A stretch of DNA of 64,000 bases from Shewanella baltica. Lineage in GTDB: Bacteria > Pseudomonadota > Gammaproteobacteria > Enterobacterales > Shewanellaceae. Position numbers and translations under genes: made by a program. The stretch covers positions 1 through 64,000 of the forward strand of contig NZ_UGYM01000002.1 of assembly GCF_900456975.1 (NCBI RefSeq), written 5' to 3'. Under the pieces are notes generated by a model. The model did not search any database. It had not been told where the DNA came from and was given only the letters and a program-made list of their open reading frames with translations. Below, one piece after another: positions 12,801 to 21,051 of the stretch (the stretch's first letter is position 1; the number at the start of each line of letters is the position of its first letter).

Positions 12801-15800
12801 TGATCGCCACGGTGTTGCCGTCGCCATCTTGGTCAATCTTGGTATCAATCACCACGTCCTGGGTGACGGTTTTGCTGTTGCCCGCCAGGTCAGTGACCGT
12901 GGCGCTGACAGGGTAAGTGCCATCGGCCAAGGTGGTGCCGGTTAAGTCGATGCTCCAGTTACCGCTGGCATCAATCACCAAGCCGTTGGCGGTGGTGTAG
13001 ACCACGCCATTGATGGTGACGGCCAAGGTGCTGTTGTCACCTAAATCGACGGTACCGTTGAAGACTAAGGTGTTGTCATTGGTGATGAAGTCGCTGCCGG
13101 AGGCACCGGTGTCATCGGTAATGCTGGTGATCGCCACGGTGTTGCCGTCGCCATCTTGGTCAATCTTGGTATCAATCACCACGTCCTGGGTGACGGTTTT
13201 GCTGTTGCCCGCCAGGTCAGTGACCGTGGCGCTGACAGGGTAAGTGCCATCGGCCAAGGTGGTGCCGGTTAAGTCGATGCTCCAGTTACCGCTGGCATCA
13301 ATCACCAAGCCGTTGGCAGTGGTGTAGACCACGCCATTGATGGTGACGGCCAAGGTGCTGTTGTCACCTAAATCGACGGTACCGTTGAAAATCAGGGTGT
13401 TGTCGTTGGTGATGAAGTCGCTGCCCGAGGCGCCGGTGTCATCGGTAATGCTGGTGATCGCCACGGTGTTGCCGTCGCCATCTTGGTCAATCTTGGTATC
13501 AATCACCACGTCTTGGGTGACGGTTTTGCTGTTGCCCGCCAGGTCAGTGACCGTGGCGCTGACAGGGTAAGTGCCATCGGCCAAGGTGGTGCCGGTTAAG
13601 TCGATGCTCCAGTTACCGCTGGCATCAATCACCAAGCCGTTGGCAGTGGTGTAGACCACGCCATTGATGGTGACGGCCAAGGTGCTGTTGTCACCCAAAT
13701 CGACCGTGCCGTTGAACACTAAGGTGTTGTCGTTGGTGATGAAGTCGCTGCCCGAGGCGCCGGTGTCATCGGTAATGCTGGTGATCGCCACGGTGTTGCC
13801 GTCGCCATCTTGGTCAATTTGGGTGTCTACATTGCCATTATCAGTGGCTTTACCTGTATTACCAGCAGGATCTGTCACTGTTGCTACAGCGGTATAATCA
13901 CCTTCAGCCAGAGGGGTTGTGACGTCCACTGCGTAGGTGCCATCTTCATTAACAGTCGTTGTTAATGTCTGTTCTGCACCTGTGCTATCTGTGACAACAA
14001 TCGTAATTGTGCTACCTGGCGTTGCATCTGACGAACCAGTAATAGTAGGGGTGGTATCTTGTGTATTATCGGGTGCATCAACAGTGATGTTAGGTGCTGT
14101 GATATCCACGTTACCGTCATCTGTGGCTGTGCCGGTATTACCTGCAGGATCTGTAACTGTCGCTGTTGCTGTAATAGAGCCTTCGGCGACAGGATTGGTA
14201 ACATCCACAGTATAAGTACCGTCAGGGTTAACCGTGGTGGTTAGCGTCTGCTCAGTACCTGTGCTGTCGGTGACAACAATTGTTATGGTGCTACCTGGAG
14301 GGGCATCTGTAGTGCCCGTGATTGTCGGGGTTGTGTCATTGGTTGCATCGGGAACATCGACGGTAATATTTGGTGCTGTGTTATCAACATTACCATTATC
14401 AGTAGCTTCACCTGTATTACCAGCTGGATCTGTCACTGTTGCTACAGCGGTATAGCCGCCTTCAGCGAGTGGGGTAGTGACATCTACGGAATAGGTGCCA
14501 TCAGGGTTTACTGTTGTGGTGAGAGTCTGCTCTGCACCTGTGCTATCGGTCACTACAATCGTAATAGTGCTACCTGGCGGTGCATCAGTCGAACCTGTGA
14601 TCGTTGGTGTTGTATCTTGGGTATCATCAGGTGCATCAACAGTAATTGTTGGCGCAGTTGTATCGAGTAATGCTGAATCACTGCCTTCTGGAGATGTGTT
14701 ACCGGCACTGTCTGTGATAGTCGCTACAACTGTAATCGTTTCGCCTTCACCGGGGGCTGGAAGGTTGAGATTCACAAAGCCATTGTTGATATCTTCCTGA
14801 GTCAGTGTGTAGTCAACACCATTAACAGTCAGCGTATCGCCAACATTTGCACCTGTGCCATCTAAGCCAATAGTGACATTGACTTCAGTATTGCCAGCTA
14901 GCTCTTCGTTACTGATAAAACCATCATTGTTTGTATCTGTATTGATAGTGACACTAGGTCCCCCATCGGCGACTGGTGTGATATTGATGGTTAATATTGC
15001 TGAAGAGCCAGTATTGGTTGTGTAAGTAATGGTGGGTACTTGGCCATTCCAGTTTTCATTTGGCGTGAAGGTATATGAGCCATCGGCGTTCAAGATTAAA
15101 GTGCCGCCTTCGAGCGTGACTTCGGTACCTGCTACGTAGGTCGTACCGCCGACTTCAAAACTCACAACACTTAAGGTTGAGTCCACATCGCTGTCATTAT
15201 CAAGTACGTTGCCTGTAGCAGCTGTATCTTCATCTACCGTATTTGAATCGTTGACCAGAACAGATGCATCATCTACAGGCGATATATTGATGGTTAAGGT
15301 CGCGCTTGCACCCGTGTTGGTGGTGTAAGTAATAACAGGAACTTGGCCATTCCAGTTTTCATTGGGCGTAAAGGTATATGAGCCATCGGCGTTCAAGATT
15401 AAAGTGCCGCCTTCGAGCGTGACTTCAGTTCCTGCTGTATAAGTGGTACCGCCGACTTCGAAACTCACAACACTTAAGGTTGAGTCCACATCACTGTCAT
15501 TATCAAGTACGTTGCCTGTAGCAGCTGTATCTTCATCGACTGTATTTGAATCGTTGGCCAGAACAGATGGATCATCTATAGGCGAGATATTAATGGTAAG
15601 AGTTGCGCTTGCACCCGTGTTAGTGGTGTAAGTAATAACAGGAACTTGGCCATTCCAGTTTTCATTGGGTGTAAAGGTATATGAGCCATCGGCGTTTAAC
15701 ACTAAAGTGCCGCCTTCAAGCGTGACTTCGGTACCTGCTGCGTAAGTGGTACCGCCGACTTCGAAACTCACAACACTTAAGCTTGAGTCTACATCGCTGT

Positions 15801-16344
15801 CATTATCGAGCACATTGCCAGTGGCAATGTTATCTTCATCGGTCGTATTGCTGTCATTGGCGAGTGCCGAAGGAGAATCTGCAGCAATGGTCAGTTGTGG
15901 ATCATTGACCGTTGTGCCTGTCAGTGCTTGACCAGTGGTTGAGTATCCTGATGTGGCTAAGACTTCACTACCACTGCGAGCGAGAGTGACATAGCCAGAG
16001 TTACCGTCACGGCCTGGAGTGTTCCCTGCTGCGGTTTCTGGAAGGTTCTGAGTTGGGTCTTCACCAGAGGCAATTAGATCTTGTAATGCTTGGATTTCAT
16101 CTAAGGCAGCCGCGTCAGTGGCGTTGGTGGCTACTGCTGATTCGTTGGGAGCAACTTCGTTCGATAGCTTAGTGCCATCGTCGAAGGTGATCTCATAGGT
16201 CGCGTTTTCGTCAATATGGAGCACAGCACCTTTTGGGAGTTGTTCGCCATCCTTAGCGGGTTGATTTGAACCATCAACTTCGACATTGATTTGCCCTTTT
16301 ACTAACTTAAGCAAACCTTTCTTTGATGTAATTACCGATCCCAT
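9805..16344 (-). CDS. bpfA: Giant biofilm adhesin, BpfA/LapA type: N-terminal segment
   Basis: Surface adhesin of the LapA/BpfA class, secreted by a type I system and kept in the outer membrane by its N-terminus. I chose the start at 16344 because GGGAG lies 7 nt upstream and the protein then opens MGSVITSKKG, as retention modules do; an upstream in-frame ATG at 16380 has no such site. Seen in order: retention module (about residues 1-115) with TAAG at 104-107, the expected LapG-type protease site; three ~101-aa cadherin/VCBS-like repeats (about 158-460, each with TFTPNENWNGQ); a spacer with NVTIGLDGTGANVGDTL; three ~98-aa Ig-like repeats (DTTPTITG, VTDPAGNTG) to about 838; then twelve 109-aa repeats. 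The frame is lost at the 10-bp deletion near 9898 and stops at 9805. The C-terminal RTX/secretion signal and the transporter genes would lie before base 1. Family assignment is firm; intactness is not. Confidence 0.85.
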   Translation of the reverse strand: MGSVITSKKGLLKLVKGQINVEVDGSNQPAKDGEQLPKGAVLHIDENATYEITFDDGTKLSNEVAPNESAVATNATDAAALDEIQALQDLIASGEDPTQNLPETAAGNTPGRDGNSGYVTLARSGSEVLATSGYSTTGQALTGTTVNDPQLTIAADSPSALANDSNTTDEDNIATGNVLDNDSDVDSSLSVVSFEVGGTTYAAGTEVTLEGGTLVLNADGSYTFTPNENWNGQVPVITYTTNTGASATLTINISPIDDPSVLANDSNTVDEDTAATGNVLDNDSDVDSTLSVVSFEVGGTTYTAGTEVTLEGGTLILNADGSYTFTPNENWNGQVPVITYTTNTGASATLTINISPVDDASVLVNDSNTVDEDTAATGNVLDNDSDVDSTLSVVSFEVGGTTYVAGTEVTLEGGTLILNADGSYTFTPNENWNGQVPTITYTTNTGSSAILTINITPVADGGPSVTINTDTNNDGFISNEELAGNTEVNVTIGLDGTGANVGDTLTVNGVDYTLTQEDINNGFVNLNLPAPGEGETITVVATITDSAGNTSPEGSDSALLDTTAPTITVDAPDDTQDTTPTITGSTDAPPGSTITIVVTDSTGAEQTLTTTVNPDGTYSVDVTTPLAEGGYTAVATVTDPAGNTGEATDNGNVDNTAPNITVDVPDATNDTTPTITGTTDAPPGSTITIVVTDSTGTEQTLTTTVNPDGTYTVDVTNPVAEGSITATATVTDPAGNTGTATDDGNVDITAPNITVDAPDNTQDTTPTITGSSDATPGSTITIVVTDSTGAEQTLTTTVNEDGTYAVDVTTPLAEGDYTAVATVTDPAGNTGKATDNGNVDTQIDQDGDGNTVAITSITDDTGASGSDFITNDNTLVFNGTVDLGDNSTLAVTINGVVYTTANGLVIDASGNWSIDLTGTTLADGTYPVSATVTDLAGNSKTVTQDVVIDTKIDQDGDGNTVAITSITDDTGASGSDFITNDNTLIFNGTVDLGDNSTLAVTINGVVYTTANGLVIDASGNWSIDLTGTTLADGTYPVSATVTDLAGNSKTVTQDVVIDTKIDQDGDGNTVAITSITDDTGASGSDFITNDNTLVFNGTVDLGDNSTLAVTINGVVYTTANGLVIDASGNWSIDLTGTTLADGTYPVSATVTDLAGNSKTVTQDVVIDTKIDQDGDGNTVAITSITDDTGASGSDFITNDNTLIFNGTVDLGDNSTLAVTINGVVYTTANGLVIDASGNWSIDLTGTTLADGTYPVSATVTDLAGNSKTVTQDVVIDTKIDQDGDGNTVAITSITDDTGASGSDFITNDNTLIFNGTVDLGDNSTLAVTINGVVYTTANGLVIDASGNWSIDLTGTTLADGTYPVSATVTDLAGNSKTVTQDVVIDTKIDQDGDGNTVAITSITDDTGASGSDFITNDNTLVFNGTVDLGDNSTLAVTINGVVYTTANGLVIDASGNWSIDLTGTTLADGTYPVSATVTDLAGNSKTVTQDVVIDTKIDQDGDGNTVAITSITDDTGASGSDFITNDNTLIFNGTVDLGDNSTLAVTINGVVYTTANGLVIDASGNWSIDLTGTTLADGTYPVSATVTDLAGNSKTVTQDVVIDTKIDQDGDGNTVAITSITDDTGASGSDFITNDNTLVFNGTVDLGDNSTLAVTINGVVYTTANGLVIDASGNWSIDLTGTTLADGTYPVSATVTDLAGNSKTVTQDVVIDTKIDQDGDGNTVAITSITDDTGASGSDFITNDNTLIFNGTVDLGDNSTLAVTINGVVYTTANGLVIDASGNWSIDLTGTTLADGTYPVSATVTDLAGNSKTVTQDVVIDTKIDQDGDGNTVAITSITDDTGASGSDFITNDNTLVFNGTVDLGDNSTLAVTINGVVYTTANGLVIDASGNWSIDLTGTTLADGTYPVSATVTDLAGNSKTVTQDVVIDTKIDQDGDGNTVAITSITDDTGASGSDFITNDNTLIFNGTVDLGDNSTLAVTINGVVYTTANGLVIDASGNWSIDLTGTTLADGTYPVSATVTDLAGNSKTVTQDVVIDTKIDQDGDGNTVAITSITDDTGASGSDFITNDNTLVFNGTVDLGDNSTLAVTINGVVYTTANGLVIDASGNWSIDLTGTTLADGTYPVSATVTDLAGNSKTVTQDVVIDTKMATATPWRSPALPMTPAPRAATSSPTTTP

Positions 16345-16766
16345 AGTGAGCTCCCAACAGCCAAAGTGTGTTAATTCCACAGACGCACAAATCCAACATA
16401 TGTGCTGGGTTGTGATACAAGTGGTCGAATTTTAGCTAACAAAGTGTCACAAGTCAATTTTTTGACACATCTGTATTGCTTGTTCTGACTGGGGTTTGCG
16501 AGATGTTGGATATAAAAAAGACAGGATTCAGATGTGTAACTAGATGTAGTAGATATATTTATAAAAAGGGCTGCATTTAGTATTTTTCAACTTCGTAGTT
16601 AAGTATATTTATAACAAATTAATTAGGATTGGAAGGTTAATTTTTTATGAAAACGACACAAACCGACCTAGTGAGTCTCGTTTTTGAGTTCGAATGAAGC
16701 AAGAACCTTCGTGAGTGGTAAACGCCGTGTGCAAATCACGGCGTCATCTTTATTGATGTCGTAGAG
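16345..16766. promoter_or_regulatory. 422-bp spacer between hemY and the adhesin gene
   Basis: AT-rich and non-coding. It should hold the adhesin promoter. The clearest structure is an inverted repeat GTGTCA-N13-TGACAC at 16444-16468, with an inner GTCAA-TTTT-TTGAC, about 100 bp upstream of the adhesin start; a regulator site is possible but I cannot name the protein. The hemY-side end holds a hairpin listed separately. I could not place a -35/-10 pair with confidence. Confidence 0.4.
16722..16744 (-). terminator. Hairpin downstream of hemY
   Basis: ACGCCGTG at 16722-16729 pairs with CACGGCGT at 16737-16744 around a 7-nt loop, 22 nt after the hemY stop. On the minus strand it is followed only by a short TTTA, so it is a weak intrinsic terminator for the hemCDXY operon at best. 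Confidence 0.5.
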
Positions 16767-17933
16767 CTACAGGTTAACTGCCTGACGGTAGCTTTGATTG
16801 GCGTTACCTTGTTCGCCTAACTGTTCTTGAATGCGAGCGAGCGCCAGCCATGAGGCTTTTGTTGGTTCGAGTCGGCAAACATTCTGCAAGCAGCTTCTGG
16901 CTTCTTTCATATCCCGCGTTTGCTGATAAAGCTTAGCCAAACACATCTGGTAGTCCGCATTATTCTCATGGGTGACTTCATGCTTGAGTAACTGTTTACG
17001 GATCTCTGTGTCTTGGGCTGTCGCGATTTCAGGAATTGCATGTAAAAGTGCTGACTCGGGAGAGGTTCGTAACTTTTTCGCGATTAGTTTCAGCGCTTGG
17101 TCTTTGCGATTAAAGCGGCATAAACCCATGGCATAAATCGCCAGAAAATCAGACTGATTGCGTTCACTGCGGGATAACCACTGCCAGCATTGCTCTAAGG
17201 CTTCTTCACCTTTGATGGCTGCGGCTTTGAGTAACGCGCAATTAGTGGCGATATTGAGCTCATTCAGCTGAGCATCATCGAGGATCTGACGCTTCTTCAA
17301 AATAGGCATTAACAGCTTGAGCGCATCCCAATCCTCTTGGGTTCGGTATAACTCAAGGGCGAGTTTGAGTACTGGCGCTTTACTCTTGCTCGTCGGTGCT
17401 AATTTATCCAGCTCGGCGCGGGCTAAAGTTAACTCTCCTTGTTTTAACAGATATCGAGTGCGAGTGGTTGCTACGGCATTCGCGGCAAGAGGTTGCGCTG
17501 CAGCGCGATCAAGATATTGATCTCGCTCGGCTATTTTTTGTTGATACTGAGCGGCACGGGCCGCTGCAAGTAAATTAAGTGCTGGGAGCTCACCGTTGTC
17601 AGCACCTTTTATCATGGCGCGTTCAGCTGCTGGCCAATCTTCTTCAGCCAGAGCCAGTGCACCCATTAAGGTATGTTTTTTAGCCGAGCGGCGGCGCCAG
17701 TGATGGGGAATAAAACGACTGCGCAGCATCAGATTGATGGCGCTAATCACTAGCCATTCGAGTACTTGGAATACGGCATAAAATACAATTAACGCAATGA
17801 TCCCAAAGACTAAGCTGGTCTCAATCTGGTAGTCACCGGCAGCGATATAGACATAACCTGTATTACCAACCAACCAAGGGCTGATACAGAGCCCTATTAG
17901 CACTATCCCTAAGAAAATTAATATTTTGATCAT
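16767..17933 (-). CDS. hemY: HemY, inner-membrane TPR protein of the haem operon
   Basis: Membrane protein of the HemY_N/TPR family (388 aa, the usual length); in gammaproteobacteria it sits with hemX at the end of the hemCD operon. Its exact role in haem synthesis is unsettled; it is not the oxygen-dependent protoporphyrinogen oxidase of the same name in Gram-positives. Seen: two N-terminal membrane segments (about residues 3-22 and 40-68), then an all-helical tail with TPR-like units up to the last residues (NVCRLEPTKASWLALARIQEQLG). The start overlaps the hemX stop as ATGA, so the two are translationally coupled. Last gene of the operon, followed by a hairpin. Confidence 0.9.
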   Translation of the reverse strand: MIKILIFLGIVLIGLCISPWLVGNTGYVYIAAGDYQIETSLVFGIIALIVFYAVFQVLEWLVISAINLMLRSRFIPHHWRRRSAKKHTLMGALALAEEDWPAAERAMIKGADNGELPALNLLAAARAAQYQQKIAERDQYLDRAAAQPLAANAVATTRTRYLLKQGELTLARAELDKLAPTSKSKAPVLKLALELYRTQEDWDALKLLMPILKKRQILDDAQLNELNIATNCALLKAAAIKGEEALEQCWQWLSRSERNQSDFLAIYAMGLCRFNRKDQALKLIAKKLRTSPESALLHAIPEIATAQDTEIRKQLLKHEVTHENNADYQMCLAKLYQQTRDMKEARSCLQNVCRLEPTKASWLALARIQEQLGEQGNANQSYRQAVNL

Positions 17934-19111
17934 AGTGGCACATCCTCTGATGAGGTCAGCTCGCCATAACTAGTCAGCTGTAATAACAGAGGTTTAGCCG
18001 CAAAGGATTTCAGGGTAATAGGATCAAGTTCTAAGGTTGCTAATTTATCGATTTCGGCGATGGCCTCAGCTGTCTTGTGATCTTGCGTATCAAAATAGGT
18101 TTGGAGCCATTTGCGCGCCATCATCAATGATTGGTGATAAGCCGCTCTGTCATAGCGATATAACGCAAGTTGCGATTGCAGCAGTTTATGGCGAATGTTC
18201 TCCACCAGATACCATTGCTGTTCTGGTGCGAGTAAAGCGGGCGCATCGGCGGTTTTGTGGCGTATGGTAATAAAGTCTTGGGTTAACGCTTTCCACGTTT
18301 TGCCCAGATTGCTCTGCCAATCATTCAAATCCCCAGTAATCGTCGTATCTTCTGGGGCATCAGTTTCTGCATCGGTGCGATTCAGCGGCAGTTTATCGAG
18401 TTGTTCAATTAAGGCATCGAGCGCCAATACATTGCCATCAATATCTGTGGTTTTAATGCTGGCCGTGGCGGCGATGTCTTTTGCTAATGCCTTACGAATA
18501 GGCAGTAACGCCGGATTGTTCATGGCGGCGATGGTTTCATCCGCCGACTTTAATAGATCGGTGGCGGTGCGGGGATCTTTCTCTAACCAAAGTTTACGGC
18601 CCGCCATATTCACTAGATATTCGGCTTCAGAGGCCATCCAATGCGTTGGGCTGCGCTGGGCCAGTTTATTGACCCTGTCCTGCAGTTGATTTTGGTCTGC
18701 TGCCAATTTTGTTAATTCTTGGTAAGTCTTAGCATCATTCAGTTGTTGCTGTTCAAGCTGGCCAATACGTTGATTTGGCTGCAACAGCGCTTGCTGTAAT
18801 TGGTCCTGCAGGGCGATATTTTTCGCATCCTGCGCCAGTAGTTGCTGTTGCATTTGTTGGTACAGCATAAAACCGCCGCCAAGGGTGCAAGCGGTTAAAC
18901 CCAGCGCTAATAAAACCCCAAAGCGAATCGCCCACGAGCTTCTACTGGATGCTGGCGTTTGGCTCGGCGCGGTTGAAGGGGTGGCTTTGGCTGTTTGGGA
19001 TTCGGTGGATGACGCTGATGTTGCGGGCGTATCATCGGTTGTTTCCGGTGACACAATAATAGCGGTAGCCTCTGATTCTGGGCTCTTTGCGTCGTGCTTG
19101 TTGTTATCCAT
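17930..19111 (-). CDS. hemX: HemX, uroporphyrinogen-III C-methyltransferase-like membrane protein
   Basis: HemX family (393 aa). Seen: a disordered Ser/Thr/Pro-rich cytoplasmic N-terminus (about 1-57), one membrane segment (about 62-85, AIRFGVLLALGLTACTLGGG), a Gln-rich coiled coil (about 86-140) and a conserved C-terminal domain containing KLWLEKDPRTATDLLKSAD. The name 'methyltransferase' is historical; no SAM-binding motif is visible and the family is thought to organise or regulate haem synthesis. AAGGA lies 7 nt before the ATG. It follows hemD by about 60 nt and overlaps hemY by 4 nt. Confidence 0.9.
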   Translation of the reverse strand: MDNNKHDAKSPESEATAIIVSPETTDDTPATSASSTESQTAKATPSTAPSQTPASSRSSWAIRFGVLLALGLTACTLGGGFMLYQQMQQQLLAQDAKNIALQDQLQQALLQPNQRIGQLEQQQLNDAKTYQELTKLAADQNQLQDRVNKLAQRSPTHWMASEAEYLVNMAGRKLWLEKDPRTATDLLKSADETIAAMNNPALLPIRKALAKDIAATASIKTTDIDGNVLALDALIEQLDKLPLNRTDAETDAPEDTTITGDLNDWQSNLGKTWKALTQDFITIRHKTADAPALLAPEQQWYLVENIRHKLLQSQLALYRYDRAAYHQSLMMARKWLQTYFDTQDHKTAEAIAEIDKLATLELDPITLKSFAAKPLLLQLTSYGELTSSEDVPL

Positions 19112-19171
19112 TTAACAGTCCTTGAAAACATGCTACTGCCGAAATTCGAGTAAAATCGGGCTAAATAGCGC

Positions 19172-19912
19172 TTAGAGTTTAAGGGCGTTTAGCACGGCTT
19201 TGCTGTTGGCGGCATTGGCATTGGTGACTTGGGTCATACCAAAGGCGTGAGCTTGAGCTTCTACTCGGTTACTTGGGACTATGATATGACATGAGCGCAG
19301 CCATGCAAATAACTCTTTTGGCACTAAATTAATCAGGTTATCCAGTACTTCACCGCTGGTCACCACAATCGTGTCTATCCCGAAGGCTTGCCATTGCAGA
19401 GCTAACTGTTGACCATCGAGTGGCGGGCAAGCTCGTTGATACACTTCCCAATAGCGCAAATGTGCACCGCGCGCAGCCAGTTGTTCTGCTAAGGCTTCGC
19501 GGCCACCGACACCACGTATAATAGTAATCTGCTTACCTTTAATCTCTTGCAGCGGCGCGAGAGTGAGCAGCCCTTCGGTTTGCTGGCAATCATCAGGGGC
19601 TTCGAGGGCCGAAATGCCAAGTTGGTCTAATGCGTCCCAAGTCGCATGCCCTACCGCGAAGTATTGAGCTGGAGGCCAAGCTTTATGGGGTGGATTTGTA
19701 GTAGTTAAGGCGTTATCCGCAAAAGTCACTGCATTGGCGCTGATGCAGATAATCATATCGGCGTGTGCCAAAGGATGCGGGGTATTCGTTGCGATAGCGG
19801 GCGTTGCTTCGACACACAGCAGAGGTGTGACCCAGTGGGCAATACCTCGTTCATTCAAGGCATCGACCATGGACTGATTGCGCCCCTCGGGGCGCGTCAG
19901 TAAGACTTTCAT
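19172..19912 (-). CDS. hemD: Uroporphyrinogen-III synthase
   Basis: Cyclises hydroxymethylbilane with inversion of ring D to give uroporphyrinogen III, the branch point to haem, sirohaem and cobalamin. 246 aa from the ATG at 19912, giving [15 protein letters not shown], the typical HemD opening (LLTRP); a longer in-frame version from 19987 would overlap hemC and lacks family similarity in the extra 25 residues. The conserved late motif [13 protein letters not shown] is present. It begins 4 nt after the hemC stop, so it is probably translationally coupled to hemC. Confidence 0.92.
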   Translation of the reverse strand: MKVLLTRPEGRNQSMVDALNERGIAHWVTPLLCVEATPAIATNTPHPLAHADMIICISANAVTFADNALTTTNPPHKAWPPAQYFAVGHATWDALDQLGISALEAPDDCQQTEGLLTLAPLQEIKGKQITIIRGVGGREALAEQLAARGAHLRYWEVYQRACPPLDGQQLALQWQAFGIDTIVVTSGEVLDNLINLVPKELFAWLRSCHIIVPSNRVEAQAHAFGMTQVTNANAANSKAVLNALKL

Positions 19913-19916
19913 TGAC

Positions 19917-20849
19917 TTAGGCTTTAGCGTAAACGGCGTCGAGAATGGTTTTGGCACCTTTGCTGAGTAACTCTTCAGCAAGGGCAACCCCTAATTGCGT
20001 GGCTTCGGTTTTTGGACCTGTGATCACGCCTTCGATGATTTCACTGCCATCTGGGTTACCGACTAGGCCGCGTAGCGTCATCTCGTCACCATCGATTTCA
20101 GCAAATGCGCCAATCGGCACTTGGCATCCACCTTCAAGGCGAGTGTTCATCGCGCGCTCGGCAAGAACACGGTAGCGAGTTTCTAAATGCTCTAATGGCG
20201 CCAGTAGCGCTTTAACACGTTCGTCGTTGATGCGACATTCGATACCCACAGCGCCTTGGCCGTTGGCGGGTAAGGATTCTTCTGCAGAAATAAAGCTGGC
20301 AATACGCTCAGACAATTTCAGACGGATTAAGCCAGCAGCGGCAAGAATAATGGCATCGTATTCGCCGTTATCAAGCTTAGCTAAACGAGTTCCAACGTTA
20401 CCGCGTAAATCTTTGATGATGAGGTCGGGACGTGATGCACGTATCTGACATTGACGACGTAGGCTCGAGGTGCCCACAGTTGCGCCTAATGGTAATTCGC
20501 TGATCGATTTATATAAATTCGATACAAAGGCATCGCGGGGATCTTCGCGCTCGCAAATCACTTCAAGGCCTAAGCCTTCAGGGAAGTCGACTGGCACGTC
20601 TTTCATTGAGTGCACTGCGATATCGGCAAGATCGTCTAACATAGCGACTTCAAGCTCTTTGACGAACAAACCTTTACCGCCCACTTTGGCTAGCGGCGTA
20701 TCTAAGATAACGTCGCCTTTAGTGCTCATTGGCAGCAATTCCACCACAATACCTGGGTGAATGCGTTCTAATTCGGCTTTAACAAATTCAGCTTGCCACA
20801 TGGCCAGCGGACTCTTGCGGGTTGCGATACGTATGCGGTTCTCAGACAT
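19917..20849 (-). CDS. hemC: Porphobilinogen deaminase (hydroxymethylbilane synthase)
   Basis: Joins four porphobilinogens into hydroxymethylbilane using a covalently bound dipyrromethane cofactor. 310 aa, full length. Seen: opening [41 protein letters not shown]; the cofactor cysteine in [17 protein letters not shown] near residue 242. First gene of hemC-hemD-hemX-hemY, transcribed away from cyaA, with which it shares a 202-bp spacer containing a perfect CRP site. Confidence 0.97.
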   Translation of the reverse strand: MSENRIRIATRKSPLAMWQAEFVKAELERIHPGIVVELLPMSTKGDVILDTPLAKVGGKGLFVKELEVAMLDDLADIAVHSMKDVPVDFPEGLGLEVICEREDPRDAFVSNLYKSISELPLGATVGTSSLRRQCQIRASRPDLIIKDLRGNVGTRLAKLDNGEYDAIILAAAGLIRLKLSERIASFISAEESLPANGQGAVGIECRINDERVKALLAPLEHLETRYRVLAERAMNTRLEGGCQVPIGAFAEIDGDEMTLRGLVGNPDGSEIIEGVITGPKTEATQLGVALAEELLSKGAKTILDAVYAKA

Positions 20850-20962
20850 GCCTAGTTTCCATCAAAGATCTTAGTTGCGCCAATGCTAACATTGGCAAAT
20901 CGTTTATGTAAGGAAGCCGTATCGATTCTTTGAAGTCGGCGATGTTCTACATGGCGTGAAAG

Positions 20963-20978
20963 TGTGATGCGCTTCACA
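20963..20978. promoter_or_regulatory. Perfect CRP-binding site between hemC and cyaA
   Basis: TGTGATGCGCTTCACA is an exact match to TGTGA-N6-TCACA, centred 81 bp before the cyaA ATG and 122 bp before the hemC ATG. In E. coli cAMP-CRP represses cyaA from a site overlapping its promoter, closing a feedback loop; the same arrangement is a direct inference here. An effect on hemC is also possible. Confidence 0.8.
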
Positions 20979-21051
20979 TATAGTTGCTCGTGTTTGCAAA
21001 AGTGTTAACATGAGCACACTTCTCATAAGTGTCTAAGTGTTGTGTTTTTGA

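Larger units (their letters stand above)
1..13829 (-). repeat. Tandem array of about 42 copies of a 327-bp coding repeat
   Basis: Period 327 bp, 109 codons, over the whole stretch. The same landmark (CCATTGATGGTGACGGCCAA) recurs every 327 bases from 921 to 9750 and again every 327 bases from 10067 to 13664. The step 9750-10067 is 317 (10-bp deletion), 593-921 is 328 and 271-593 is 322 (the homopolymer indels). Copies differ by a small set of shared variants (AACACTAAG, AAGACTAAG or AAAATCAGG at one site; GTCATTGG or GTCGTTGG; CCCGAGGCGCC or CCGGAGGCACC), shuffled among copies. That is the mark of recombination or gene conversion between copies. Confidence 0.95.

Noticed and set aside
13010..13829. 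Regular repeats considered as a CRISPR array
   Set aside because: Units are 327 bp, coding and contiguous with no unique spacers; they encode adhesin domains.
593..13897. Dozens of plus-strand 77-codon open frames, one per repeat
   Set aside because: They are antisense shadows of the 327-bp adhesin repeat: identical spacing, no ribosome sites, and they break exactly where the repeat ends.
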